Shown here piece by piece: positions 46,601 to 54,100 of a stretch of 64,000 nucleotides of DNA. Position numbers and translations under genes: made by a program. Positions within the stretch are counted from its first letter, which is position 1, and each line of letters starts with the position of its first letter. Under the pieces are notes generated by a model, which searched no databases, was not told the DNA's origin, and saw only the letters and a program-made list of their open reading frames with translations. Source of the DNA: an uncultured Clostridia bacterium (GTDB lineage: Bacteria; Bacillota; Clostridia; Christensenellales; CAG-917); the NCBI GenBank assembly GCA_934233745.1, contig CAKQGN010000003.1, positions 122,086-186,085 of the forward strand, in the 5' to 3' direction.

Positions 46601-47020
46601 TACAAATATAAACTTATGACAGGGGCGTCATTAACAATAAACAGCAATGCAACTTTAAATATGACTGGATCCGCTATTGCTTATTCTTCTTTTGATAATA
46701 GCGGGCTTACCTGGGGAGGAGATGGAAAAGGGTATCCTTCAAAAACTTCTGCTGTTGTAAATGTCTATGGAACGCTTAATGTTACGGGTTCATTCGGGGG
46801 AAAAATAACAAATTCCAATACAGGCGCAACCATAATTATGGCAAGCGAAAGTTCAACTTCTGTATCATCAAAAGAAATAGCCTCTGTTTCAAAAGCAAAC
46901 CCGCTTACTTTTAAAGCAACCTATGAAACAAAAACCGAGGCAGCACGTTTTGCGGACGGCTCCGCTCTTGAAAAAGGCAAAACATACACCTACAACGGCA
47001 CAAGTTGGAACGCCGCTTGA
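40685..47020 (+). CDS. Giant modular surface lipoprotein with InlB-type and MBG repeats
   Basis: 2111 residues. A lipoprotein signal ends VFVAC before Asn-Lys-Asp. Three Listeria-Bacteroides (InlB B) repeats follow (about 35-220; VRFDANDGSEI, then TLYAQWKIKTF). Next come an Ig-like segment and about eleven MBG-type modules (about 335-1560), each with a strand like KTVTYGDPAPEYT. Residues about 1715-2075 form a different, beta-helix-like module (INNGVLIFTNGANLDVRG, FSQYEMPNVQC) whose DNA (45835-46915) is clearly more AT-rich; the last 30 codons return to the host pattern. Likely an adhesin-like surface protein. GAGGAGG precedes the ATG at 40685; a terminator follows. Confidence 0.88.
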   Translation: MNKKTRITAVLLAVVIALICASVFVACNKDAQTQGARVAVRFDANDGSEIKAQSVDPDNITYVPNARVGYDFVCWTMDKDGNEPLDSSKIKLGTTLYAQWKIKTFTVTFYCGEDIVKIATVEYGQAATAPTDEEIAQLLKEDETFDGWNTDTDFSNVTSNLSVYAKIKKAEKEYTVNFVVGKATLKSITGTAGNTIVLPSQSEIEEKIPAGFVFEKWVDEQGNEIASDAKFARDVTYTAKFALATPTASIVTVLYPQGKTAFVYGDTCSASIEKETAPDGVTYTYEWFDAKGDKLDSQDGSICNIDNLNVGEVRIASKVTASADGYTSVSATSHATIKVEKATLTATIDNINVVYGQELPEYTLRFNGFKYDENESVVDKTELVVSTSYQKGSDVGTYALSISGLKASNYSFVGTGENGAIATSVIVGKRALSLKDGIALEKSYDGSPYSKTLVSADFAELASGDEATLVVSTRTSSVGTYPDADSVLDADLTIVNKDGKVVTNNYSFENNLTVTINPATIKYTPPQDTSFIFDGKEHRVDIVQTETEGCDVSYRYNLNDARAASLSAIRNAGVYTVYYTISRQNYTSVEGSFTVTVEKANATITATPQSTIYGQAFLLDQSAYTATNLFGETINVTLSCTYAVGSAAKDYEIVLTADENDNIEITCENGILLVGKANLVAKINEKTITYGGDFTPDSDIVTVSEGLYSGDSIADLLELATTYRKGDSADTYKDAITATLKESASANYTLSCTPGDLVVDKKQVSLIVDGKTVTYGDPAPEYTASTEELFGDDTIEYTLSSYYKVGDGVGRYDILADVPETSETKQNGNYYINVNYDNASIEVTKKHIAVTFDSFSVTYGDPTPTLGFTTNTDFVGDDIPTIRIETTYTQGAKVGSYKTKLRSCGDNGNYDFEYIDGTLTVGKREITIEYENHNFAYNGGEKASFSVADCVKGAFDGDVFGGTLQTASGEIGTYTATGDLGNQFVFTSALTITNKAGENVADCYTVAYDLSVEIKQITIQHTVHNLVNQVYDGEAHTVYVEVEEGTNVVYVVNGQEQTTKPSFVDAGEYSVTFRLTKDGSTPYEGNFTAKIEKKQATVTAQNQTAIFGDDFTFDTNAYTLDGVLEKDTSDVVVTLACDYKVGYDKGSYPVTVEATHKNYDFTSVNGTLTVGAKNIVLDEKTYRVTYGDDAPELVGFTSQSVAVSLDFVTLSTTYVKGNFGVYNVTATSSNANYTVDSSALKLVVDKKNLSLSFDTTSLTTTYGEQIDVAYIANGLLAKDKSSIAIQYNNGGTWSNVPEILGAGAYDVRITLASSIADRYEISADSVQNGTLSVQKALLNIGIDANSLSVVFGEDATFVPVYSGFVNDEDSSVLQGTLAFACDYTTQKHAGEFAVTMSGLSSDNYDIAYATDAKLNVAKASVTITAKPQNTVYGQAFSLDTSAFDISHAEGLNGYATAAIGSIDVSLSCDYTVGDNAATYEIVLSATHDDFAITPINGTLTVEKANYTAEYVNAEIAKIDLKGTYTPGMHLEAYTLPAGFVWSSPTTTPTCDNTTGYDVTFCADKTNYNVFKGAKVKIKLAKASPNLRLDGTLEYDWTGNAIDYVADTKAKLKSSNTDDGFSISVIIKAPSGMSEVKDGGVYTLTATISETTNYIAQSLDVTLKVKAATVGSVNYTVEDAVAQGGTATLFGNAFVANDLTIPSGTTLILPSGESNSDKYTTIGKLDDKAYNNAGERYYVDMDENMVNFKLTILSNTHITVNGNILIQGLMGSTTSSGQPYGGHTAGKHSQIINNGVLIFTNGANLDVRGYIKGTGNIILQNGAKYYGPFVVLDYRGGSYTKGCYGDNISPFSQYEMPNVQCSMRIYYGASVYGYCELYANDASHYTSANMIGKDGIIRLGTNGYLDRTYDRNTQKTTLSIIGDGCTLGSLSLTVKLGLITSTTVNMSTVYFPIPWTYNVVLGDGNTATSLTAGYKYKLMTGASLTINSNATLNMTGSAIAYSSFDNSGLTWGGDGKGYPSKTSAVVNVYGTLNVTGSFGGKITNSNTGATIIMASESSTSVSSKEIASVSKANPLTFKATYETKTEAARFADGSALEKGKTYTYNGTSWNAA

Positions 47021-47035
47021 TTTTCAATCAACAAC

Positions 47036-47069
47036 AAAAAGCAGTCCTCGCTTCGAGGGCTGCTTTTTT
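47036..47069 (+). terminator. Terminator of the giant lipoprotein gene
   Basis: AAAAAGCAG/CTGCTTTTT stem continued by CCTCG/CGAGG around a three-base loop. Confidence 0.85.
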
Positions 47070-47086
47070 GTTGCTGTTGAGTTTGA

Positions 47087-47320
47087 TCATTCGATTTGGA
47101 TTTTCTTCTTCTTGGAAAAATAGTTGATTTCGCCCAAGACAAAGAGCAAGCCTGCCACAACAAACATTGTTATGCCTATGCCGTAGCCAACCGCTCCCGG
47201 CACGAGAAAGAAAAACGCAAGCCCCACCGACAATGCGATAAACGCAACCAAAAGGAACAATATCATGACGTTCATATTGCCGAGTTCGGCAACTCTTTTG
47301 ACAAGGTTTTTGTCTTCCAT
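47087..47320 (-). CDS. Small two-helix membrane protein
   Basis: 77 residues with two hydrophobic helices (about residues 18-39 and 44-65) and a Lys-rich cytoplasmic tail (INYFSKKKKIQIE). An AGGAGGTG site lies six bases before the ATG, so it is clearly translated. I recognise no family. It is convergent with the giant lipoprotein gene, sharing the short terminator region. Confidence 0.75.
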   Translation of the reverse strand: MEDKNLVKRVAELGNMNVMILFLLVAFIALSVGLAFFFLVPGAVGYGIGITMFVVAGLLFVLGEINYFSKKKKIQIE

Positions 47321-47372
47321 ATCACACCTCCTTTTGAGCTATCATGTGCAAAGATAAAGATTTTATACAATT

Positions 47373-47690
47373 GTTCTTCCTCTACAAGAGAGTACATCGC
47401 GTACTTTAAAATTATATTTGCCCCCTCTTTCCCTTCCGGGCTTTTCTCCCGCCACTCAAATAAGGGCAATTCTCTACAAGATTATTCGTCATTCGCGGGG
47501 GAGACAGTCGGCACTCGCATAGATGGGGACAATCCTCTCATTATGCCACCGTCCTTTGTGCGCCAGCTACGCAACAACACTGCGCAGTCGGACGGTACAA
47601 CCGTCAAGCTCGGCGCTCCAAGGCTCGCCGCCGCTGCGGCTCGAAATCCGTCTTCGAAAATGCACATACCGTGTATAAGTGCCTATTAAA
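47373..47690 (+). repeat. Dispersed structured repeat, copy R2
   Basis: Homologous to 60351-60657 and to the reverse complement of 1-255. Hairpins in order: AGTAC/GTACT near the left end, CCC/GGG in CCCTTCCGGG, and TGCGC/GCGCA inside CCGTCC/GGACGG around the conserved GCTACGCAACA loop. It ends five bases before the -35 box of the VanZ-Ig gene. Unlike R1 and R3 it has no H hairpin beside it. Short reading frames inside it look spurious. Confidence 0.85.
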
Positions 47691-47694
47691 ACTG

Positions 47695-47724
47695 TTGCAA
47701 AAAACATATGTTTTTTGTTATAAT
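47695..47724 (+). promoter_or_regulatory. Promoter of the VanZ-Ig gene
   Basis: TTGCAA, an 18-base spacer and TATAAT, 30 bases before the ATG at 47755. Confidence 0.65.
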
Positions 47725-47754
47725 ATTGGCATAGTTCGTTTTGGGAGAGGCGAT

Positions 47755-49452
47755 ATGCTTGTCAAGGACAGAAAATACTTGATCGGACTCAAAGTGTTGG
47801 CGACGATTGCGCTTTGTTGCACAATCGTGTTGTGGTGCGGATTGTGGATTGGCTCTTGCGTCCCCGTGTCGCAAAGTCAGGAAAACACCCAACACGTCAC
47901 CGACAAGCTGGACTCCAAATACGATTTGACAACCAAGTTCAACGGCAAGGTTGTCACTCAAAGCGTCAAACTCTCCCATTGCACGGACATTTTCTATACG
48001 GGGCAGACCGAGCAGCTCAAAGCGGAGTTTATCCCCTCAAATACGCTGGACAAGGACGTGGAATTCATCTCCGATACTCCGAGCGTTGCCACCGTTGACC
48101 AAAACGGCGTTGTCACCTACAAAAACTACGGCTGGGCGCAAATCACCGCGCGCCTGAAAAGCAATCCGTCCGTTTCCGACTCTGTGAGCGTGACAAGTTA
48201 CGGCAAGCACCCAAACGATGTCAAGCAGCCGTCAATCGAGTTTCCGACCGCAAGCGAGTCGGGATTTTTGGTCGGTACAACGCACAAACCCACCCTCAAC
48301 AACGGCGAAACCTACTATATCGCCGCAACCTTCGAATCCTCAAACAAGGACGTGGCAACCGTGGTAGACGGATACGTCAGCGGCGTTTCGGAGGGCACTG
48401 CGACGATAACCGCAACATACAAATCAACCGGCAAGTCGGTTTCGACAACCGTCACCGTTCTAAAAAACCCCGACTTCGTCAAACCGACGGATATTGTGTT
48501 CAAGCAAAATCCGACTCTGTATATCGGCGACAACAACACGAATTTGCACGATATTGTGGAGAGCGTCGAGCCTATGGGCGCGAAAAGGCAATACGCGTTT
48601 TCGGTCAAAACCGACGACAAATCTATTTTGAGTTTCAAATACCAGCAGTTTATACCGCACAAAACGGGGCAAGTCAGGTTGACCTACACCTCAATCTTCA
48701 ACCCCTCGTTGTCAAAAGACGTTGTGGTGACCGTTGCAAAAATTCCGCCCGTTTCCCTCTCTATCGCAGGCCCCGACGTTGTGTCTGCAAACTATTCGTC
48801 TTTATACTATGCCAAGCACTCGCCGCAAGCCTATCCCAAAGACGTAAAATGGGAGATTGTAACCGGCAAAGCAACTATAACAAAGGACGGCAGACTCACT
48901 GCGGGACGGCTCGGCACGGTGACAATCCGCGCTACAAGCACCATAGATCCCACCCTTTGGCAAGAGAAAACCGTGCAGGTCAAGCTTTTTGCCTCACCCT
49001 ATGTTATGGTTCGAAAATTCCTCGGACACGGAGGACTGTCCGCTCTGCTCGGATTTGGCATATTCGGCACGTTGTTTCTGCTTTGCAGGCGTAAGTGGTT
49101 GTGTTTTCCCCTAACTCCGCTCCTCTCTTTTGTCTATGCAGGAATAAGCGAAAGCATTCAGCACTTCACCCCGGGTAGGGTATGCAGCATATTTGATATT
49201 TTTACCGACTTTATAGGCTCGCTTATCGGCATGGCAATAGCGGTGGTCTTGGTTGTCATCGTGCTTACTGTTTGGTATCTTGCAAACAAAAAGAGTTTCC
49301 GCACACTCGCGTATGCCTACAAGAATTTGTGTTTTTGCAATCTCTTCAAAAAAACGTATAGATTCGACGCCGAATATGCGCGAGATGCCCGTGAAAACAC
49401 AATCGAAAACGACGTTGCGCTAAATGATGTTGCTTGCAACAAAACAGACTGA
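47755..49452 (+). CDS. VanZ-family membrane protein with Ig-like (Big2) extracellular domains
   Basis: 565 residues. The first helix (about 10-34) and the last 150 residues match VanZ: HGGLSALLGFGIFGTLF, YAGISESIQHFTPGRV and DIFTDFIGSLIGMAIA, the usual ESxQxFxPGR and DxxxDxxGxxxG motifs. Between them lie about 370 residues of bacterial Ig-like repeats (QLKAEFIPSNTLDKDVEF; PSVATVDQNGVVTY; NKDVATVVDGYVSGVSEG), which would form an extracellular loop. VanZ-like proteins are linked to glycopeptide or lipopeptide resistance and envelope work, though their biochemical role is unclear. GGGAG precedes the ATG; an in-frame start at 47671 lies in the promoter. Confidence 0.85.
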   Translation: MLVKDRKYLIGLKVLATIALCCTIVLWCGLWIGSCVPVSQSQENTQHVTDKLDSKYDLTTKFNGKVVTQSVKLSHCTDIFYTGQTEQLKAEFIPSNTLDKDVEFISDTPSVATVDQNGVVTYKNYGWAQITARLKSNPSVSDSVSVTSYGKHPNDVKQPSIEFPTASESGFLVGTTHKPTLNNGETYYIAATFESSNKDVATVVDGYVSGVSEGTATITATYKSTGKSVSTTVTVLKNPDFVKPTDIVFKQNPTLYIGDNNTNLHDIVESVEPMGAKRQYAFSVKTDDKSILSFKYQQFIPHKTGQVRLTYTSIFNPSLSKDVVVTVAKIPPVSLSIAGPDVVSANYSSLYYAKHSPQAYPKDVKWEIVTGKATITKDGRLTAGRLGTVTIRATSTIDPTLWQEKTVQVKLFASPYVMVRKFLGHGGLSALLGFGIFGTLFLLCRRKWLCFPLTPLLSFVYAGISESIQHFTPGRVCSIFDIFTDFIGSLIGMAIAVVLVVIVLTVWYLANKKSFRTLAYAYKNLCFCNLFKKTYRFDAEYARDARENTIENDVALNDVACNKTD

Positions 49453-49510
49453 CGCAATCTTTTTCAATCCGACTTGTTTATACAATCGGGGTTTGGGCAA
49501 TAATACGGAA

Positions 49511-50077
49511 ATGAAAAATGTCAATATTTCCGAAGAAAAGGTTGTCAACACCCTTTTGAATCTCACAAAAACCAACACCGAAATCGACCCGCTTGCACCC
49601 TTTGTAGCAACCCTTTTTAACCACATCACAAACAAAAACGGTCGGGATGTCGTCATTGTGTGCTTTGGCACAAACGCTATCTCCGGCGACGCGCTGGGCC
49701 CGATGGTCGGCACGTTGCTCACAAAAAAATACTCCGTTCCCGCATTTGTGTACGGCACGGACGAGGCGCAAATCAATGGCAAAAATATGGGTGAATGGAT
49801 TGCTTTTATACAAGCCGTGCATGAAGGCGCTTTGTTTGTTGCCGTAGACGCGTCTTTGGGTTCAAAAGACAAAGTGGGACAAATCGTGTTGCGAGAAGAC
49901 GGCGTTTGTCCGTCGGGCGTAACCGGCAAAACCGAGCGTTTCGGCGACGTTGGGATTTTGGGTATAGTTGCACAAAAACACGGCGACGCTCTTATGCAGC
50001 TTATGACCGTATCGCAACTTTATGTTGAAAAATTGGCAGATGAAATTGCTATTCTGTTGAAATCGGCACTTGTATGA
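49511..50077 (+). CDS. YyaC-like spore protease family protein
   Basis: 188 residues, close to Bacillus YyaC (about 205). It shows the family core VIVCFGTNAISGDALGPMVG and FVYGTDEAQINGKNMGEWI, and GALFVAVDASLGS with ASLGS and the GKTERFGDVGI loop. YyaC relates to the germination protease Gpr and is made during sporulation, so the gene supports a spore-forming host. ATG 49511 lacks a strong ribosome binding site; an ATG at 49424 would overlap the VanZ gene. The stop lies inside the loop of its own terminator hairpin. Confidence 0.85.
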   Translation: MKNVNISEEKVVNTLLNLTKTNTEIDPLAPFVATLFNHITNKNGRDVVIVCFGTNAISGDALGPMVGTLLTKKYSVPAFVYGTDEAQINGKNMGEWIAFIQAVHEGALFVAVDASLGSKDKVGQIVLREDGVCPSGVTGKTERFGDVGILGIVAQKHGDALMQLMTVSQLYVEKLADEIAILLKSALV

Positions 50078-50095
50078 GTGCCGATTCTCATTTTT
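50062..50095 (+). terminator. Terminator overlapping the yyaC-like stop codon
   Basis: ATCGGCACT/AGTGCCGAT stem with a six-base loop containing most of the stop codon, followed by TCTCATTTTT. Confidence 0.75.
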
Positions 50096-50198
50096 GAAAA
50101 GCGTTTGTACGCTTGTTGTTTTATCCTCATATTCCGCATTCCGCACATCGCTGTACGATTAAAGAAACACCATGCGGAATCAATTTTTTATTTTTTTA

Positions 50199-50227
50199 TT
50201 GCATATAATTTTATAATTGGTTATAAT
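50199..50227 (+). promoter_or_regulatory. Promoter of the cvpA-like gene
   Basis: TTGCAT, a 17-base spacer and TATAAT, 60 bases before the ATG at 50288. Confidence 0.65.
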
Positions 50228-50287
50228 GTTTATAATCATACTTACGCATAGGCGCGCTGCGCTCACGCAAGCACGCAAGGAGCAATC

Positions 50288-51073
50288 ATGTTTGTCAACC
50301 TGCTTTCAGCCGATATACCATACGCAGACATTGCGTTTTTCGTCATTGTCGCACTCGGTCTGATATTGGGCATAATCAGAGGCTTTTCAAAATCTTTCAA
50401 GGGCTTCTTTCTGACAATTGCGATTATGCTTGCGGCGTTGCTTTTGATTTCCCCCACTTTCGACAAGGTGCGCAACATGGAAGTCTTTGTAAATATGGAC
50501 AACTCCATATCCGCAAAGTTCGAGAGCAAAAATGCGATTTTCTCGCAACCCATCTACGTGCGCGTCGACGCCGAAACGGGCGAAAAATCCTATTGGGTGA
50601 GCGTGACTACTGAAGAAGGCACGACGGAACAACCTCTTGAAAGCAGCATGGGCAGCGATTTCACCTCGTCTATCAAAGGCAAATTTGCCGTGTGGCTTGC
50701 AAAAACGTTCATCACCGACGACGGACAGACTATCGGAGGCGTTGCAGGCACTTTTGTGTCCGACATCATCGTTGCCGTAATCATGTTTGTGGTTTACTGT
50801 CTTGCGCTTTGGCTTATATGTTGGCTTCTTCGCAAAATCTTTGCAAAAATGCATGCGTCCGAATCCAAAGCTCTCGTTGCGATCGATCGCACTTTCGGCG
50901 GAATAATATCGACGGCGTTTGCGTTTGTGTTTATACTTTTGGTGCTTGCGATTCTCAATGAACTGAAAGACAAAATCCCGACCGTTGACCAGGCTCTTTC
51001 GTCCTCAACGGTGTGCGGATATTTCTATGTAAACAACCCCGTTGCAAAACTTTTCACCAAAATATTTGGTTGA
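50288..51073 (+). CDS. CvpA-family-like membrane protein
   Basis: 261 residues. The N-terminal helices (ADIAFFVIVALGLILGIIRG followed by FSKSFKGFFLTI) and the later helices (SDIIVAVIMFVVYCLALWLI, GGIISTAFAFVFILLVLAIL) match the CvpA (colicin V production) fold: a small, about four-helix membrane protein with a conserved RG after helix 1. An extra outside-facing segment of about 80 residues (about 60-145) separates the helix pairs. AAGGAG precedes the ATG. The gene ends 50 bases before the giant repeat protein, and the pair is probably one operon. Confidence 0.8.
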   Translation: MFVNLLSADIPYADIAFFVIVALGLILGIIRGFSKSFKGFFLTIAIMLAALLLISPTFDKVRNMEVFVNMDNSISAKFESKNAIFSQPIYVRVDAETGEKSYWVSVTTEEGTTEQPLESSMGSDFTSSIKGKFAVWLAKTFITDDGQTIGGVAGTFVSDIIVAVIMFVVYCLALWLICWLLRKIFAKMHASESKALVAIDRTFGGIISTAFAFVFILLVLAILNELKDKIPTVDQALSSSTVCGYFYVNNPVAKLFTKIFG

Positions 51074-51123
51074 TTCTTCGTGTCTGCGTATGCAGGCACG
51101 TTTGATATTTATGGAGTATTTTT

Positions 51124-54100
51124 ATGAAAGCACTTCGCGGAACATTAACTTTTGTCCTCGGTATGGTGATCGGCATCATACTTTTTGTCCTGGCAATCGG
51201 CGGAGCTATCGTCGTTGTCGGCACTTCGGTAACCGTGGGACAACTGCAACAAAAAATCACCCAAGAGGAAGTTATCGCACCGGATAGCGATCTGTACGGG
51301 CAGACCGTGCTTGACGCCGTAAAAAGCCTTATAAACGACATAAAGGGCTTCGACTCGCTTACGATGAAGACGCTTTACGATCACTACGGCATTGCGCTTT
51401 TGAAGGGCATAAGCGGCATAGATTTCACGACAAAAGACTTCTATACCCGACCTATACCCGAAATTGTCAACGACTTGTCTATCGTGGTCAATTCGTTTAC
51501 CCTTGACGACGTCAGCGGGCTTGCGGGCGTTGATTTTTCTCAATACGGATTGCCTATCCTCGATGAAAATCTCCAAAACAATCTGCAAACCGCGCTCAAC
51601 AATATCATGGGATCTCTCAACGGCGATTTGTCCGTGCGCAAAATCAAAGACGACTTCGGAATCGATATCGGCACGGGCGACAATAAACTTATCGCGACAA
51701 TTCAGGACGTATCCCTCTCCTCTTTCGGTGAAGTCGTCAATGCAATAACTCTCGACAAACTTCTTGAAGTGGACTCCGACTCATTTGTCGCGCAGGGCAA
51801 AAACCAAGTTTACGTCAAGGCGGACACCTATGAGCAAGTATCCCTTGCCGACCTCAAAAACAAATCCTACTCTCCCGCGCTTGGCGTCGAAACCTATATC
51901 GCCGGCGCAAAAGACACCGACGGTGACGGTACAACCGACAAACTCGACGAAAAAGAACTCCGCTATGTCAAAAAGACAGTCAAGGCTGCGGACGGCTCCG
52001 AAAGTGTGAAGTATGTTGTTGACAACTCCTGCTACGCCGAATCGTTCAATGCCGACGAAACGGACAAAACTTTCTTCCGTCACGTCTTGTATACAATTCC
52101 CGCAAGCGTTCCCGAGAGCATCGACAATATGTTCCTCATCACGTACGCAAACCATATCGCCTCGTTTGACGGGACAAATTACGCACTCGTTCAAAAAGCG
52201 TTTACCCCCGTCAAAGATATAGTCTGGGGAACAGTTCCCACCCCGACCGCGGACGGCAAACTGGACGTCCAATCCGTCAAATATACTCTTGAAGACGGCT
52301 CGCTCGAAGAAAGCGCAAAATATTATATCACGGACAACCCGATCACCAAAGATAGCATGCTCCGCACCCTCGAAGAGGGCGAAACCGCAAGCGGAACAGC
52401 TTGGTTGCGCACACATAGAGGCACCTCTGCTACTATACTTCAAATCGTGACTTATATGAGCGTTGCCGAGCTTCAAAAAGCGGACGATTTGCTCAACTCT
52501 CTCACCGTGGGCGATGTCGTAGACACCTCGAAACCCGGCACGTCTAAAGCAATAATCGCTCTGAAGAGCTGCAAAATCACCGAAATCGGAACGAAAATCA
52601 ATACGCTCAAGATTGACGAGCTTATCGACGTCAACGATGAGTCGGCAACAATACTCAAAGCACTCAAAAAGCGCGGCTGCACGCTCAACGATATGTCTAC
52701 AATAGTGGATACTCTCACCATCGGCGAAGTGTTGGATATAGTTTACGACAAATACACTCCTGCTACGGACGGCGCATATGTCGCAATCGACGTGTATGTT
52801 CCTTTCAACGAGTATGCACACGTCAACGAGGACGGCACTTTCTTTGAAAGATTTGCAAAAGACGGCGAAAACTACGTCACCGACGAAAACGGCGGCTTTG
52901 TAAAACTGCAAAGATACCGCCTCTATGATGAAAAAACGGACGGAGCAAGCGCAAAAAGATACTCCCTTGTCGAAGGCGAAACGGCTCTTGCGCTCCAACA
53001 AATGGCAAGACGCGGCTACACCCTCAAAAACATCGGCACAGAGCTTAACAAAATGTATTTCGACGAGCTTGTGCGTATCAAGGCGGGCGACAGCGTGCTT
53101 ATGAGGACTCTCTCCAAAAAGAACGCAACCCTTGACAATTTAAGCAAAGTGGTTGACACCCTCAAAGTTGACGAGGTTATAGAAATCAACGACGATTCCG
53201 CTCGCATAATGAAATCGCTTGCCGCAAGAGATTGCCTTGTCAAAGACCTCGGAACCGTTGCAGACGAGCTTACGCTTGCAGAAACAATCGATATTCAATT
53301 CTACAAATACACCGAAAATCCGAACGGGAAATACGTCAAAGTCGTCGAGAGCGACAAATACGTTTATTGCGACAACAACGCACACTTCACCGCCGACCGC
53401 TTCGAAAAGAACGGCGAGGGCAATTTCGTCCCGTCCGCAAGCGGCAAGTTTGCTCACCCGTTCTACTTCACTCTCTACAACCCCACACTGCATACCGAAT
53501 CGACGCTCACGAGATACGATTGTACAAAGAAAGACTCGGCAGATCCGACATTCAAACCGTCATCGCAAGTGCTTCAACGCATGGCGTATTCGTCGCTGAG
53601 TGACTTCTCGTCCGCTTTCTCATCTCTCACGCTCGGGGACGTTATGGACATCGATATCGACATTTTGACGCAAGAATCGCCTGCCGTTGCCGGAACGTCG
53701 TATTTCTACTATGACGTCGACAACAGCGTTTATTTGCGCCAGGGCGACTCGTTTGATCCTTCATCCGTCGATCCGAAATATCAAAACTTCAAAATCACTG
53801 TCGAAGGTGAAAGCTCTGCGGTTATCAAACGCCTTGCATACGTCAAAGTGGACAACCTGTCCGCCGCAATGGAAGTGGTGATGAAAGACATGTTGCTTTC
53901 GGAACTCATCGATGTATACGAATTCTCCACCGTCAAGACTCGCACCGATACCGACGCCATCGTCGAGAGCGACAGATTTATCGTGCCGTCTGTAGGAAAA
54001 GAAGAAACCGTTGACGGAGAAGAAAAAGATTACACTTTCGTCTACGACAAAACAGGAAAATATATAAAACGTAACTATCGCTTTGAAAAGGTTGATTTGT

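Noticed and set aside
47482..47667. 61-codon minus-strand frame inside repeat R2
   Set aside because: Similar frames in the other copies are disrupted; conservation follows hairpin structure rather than a protein.
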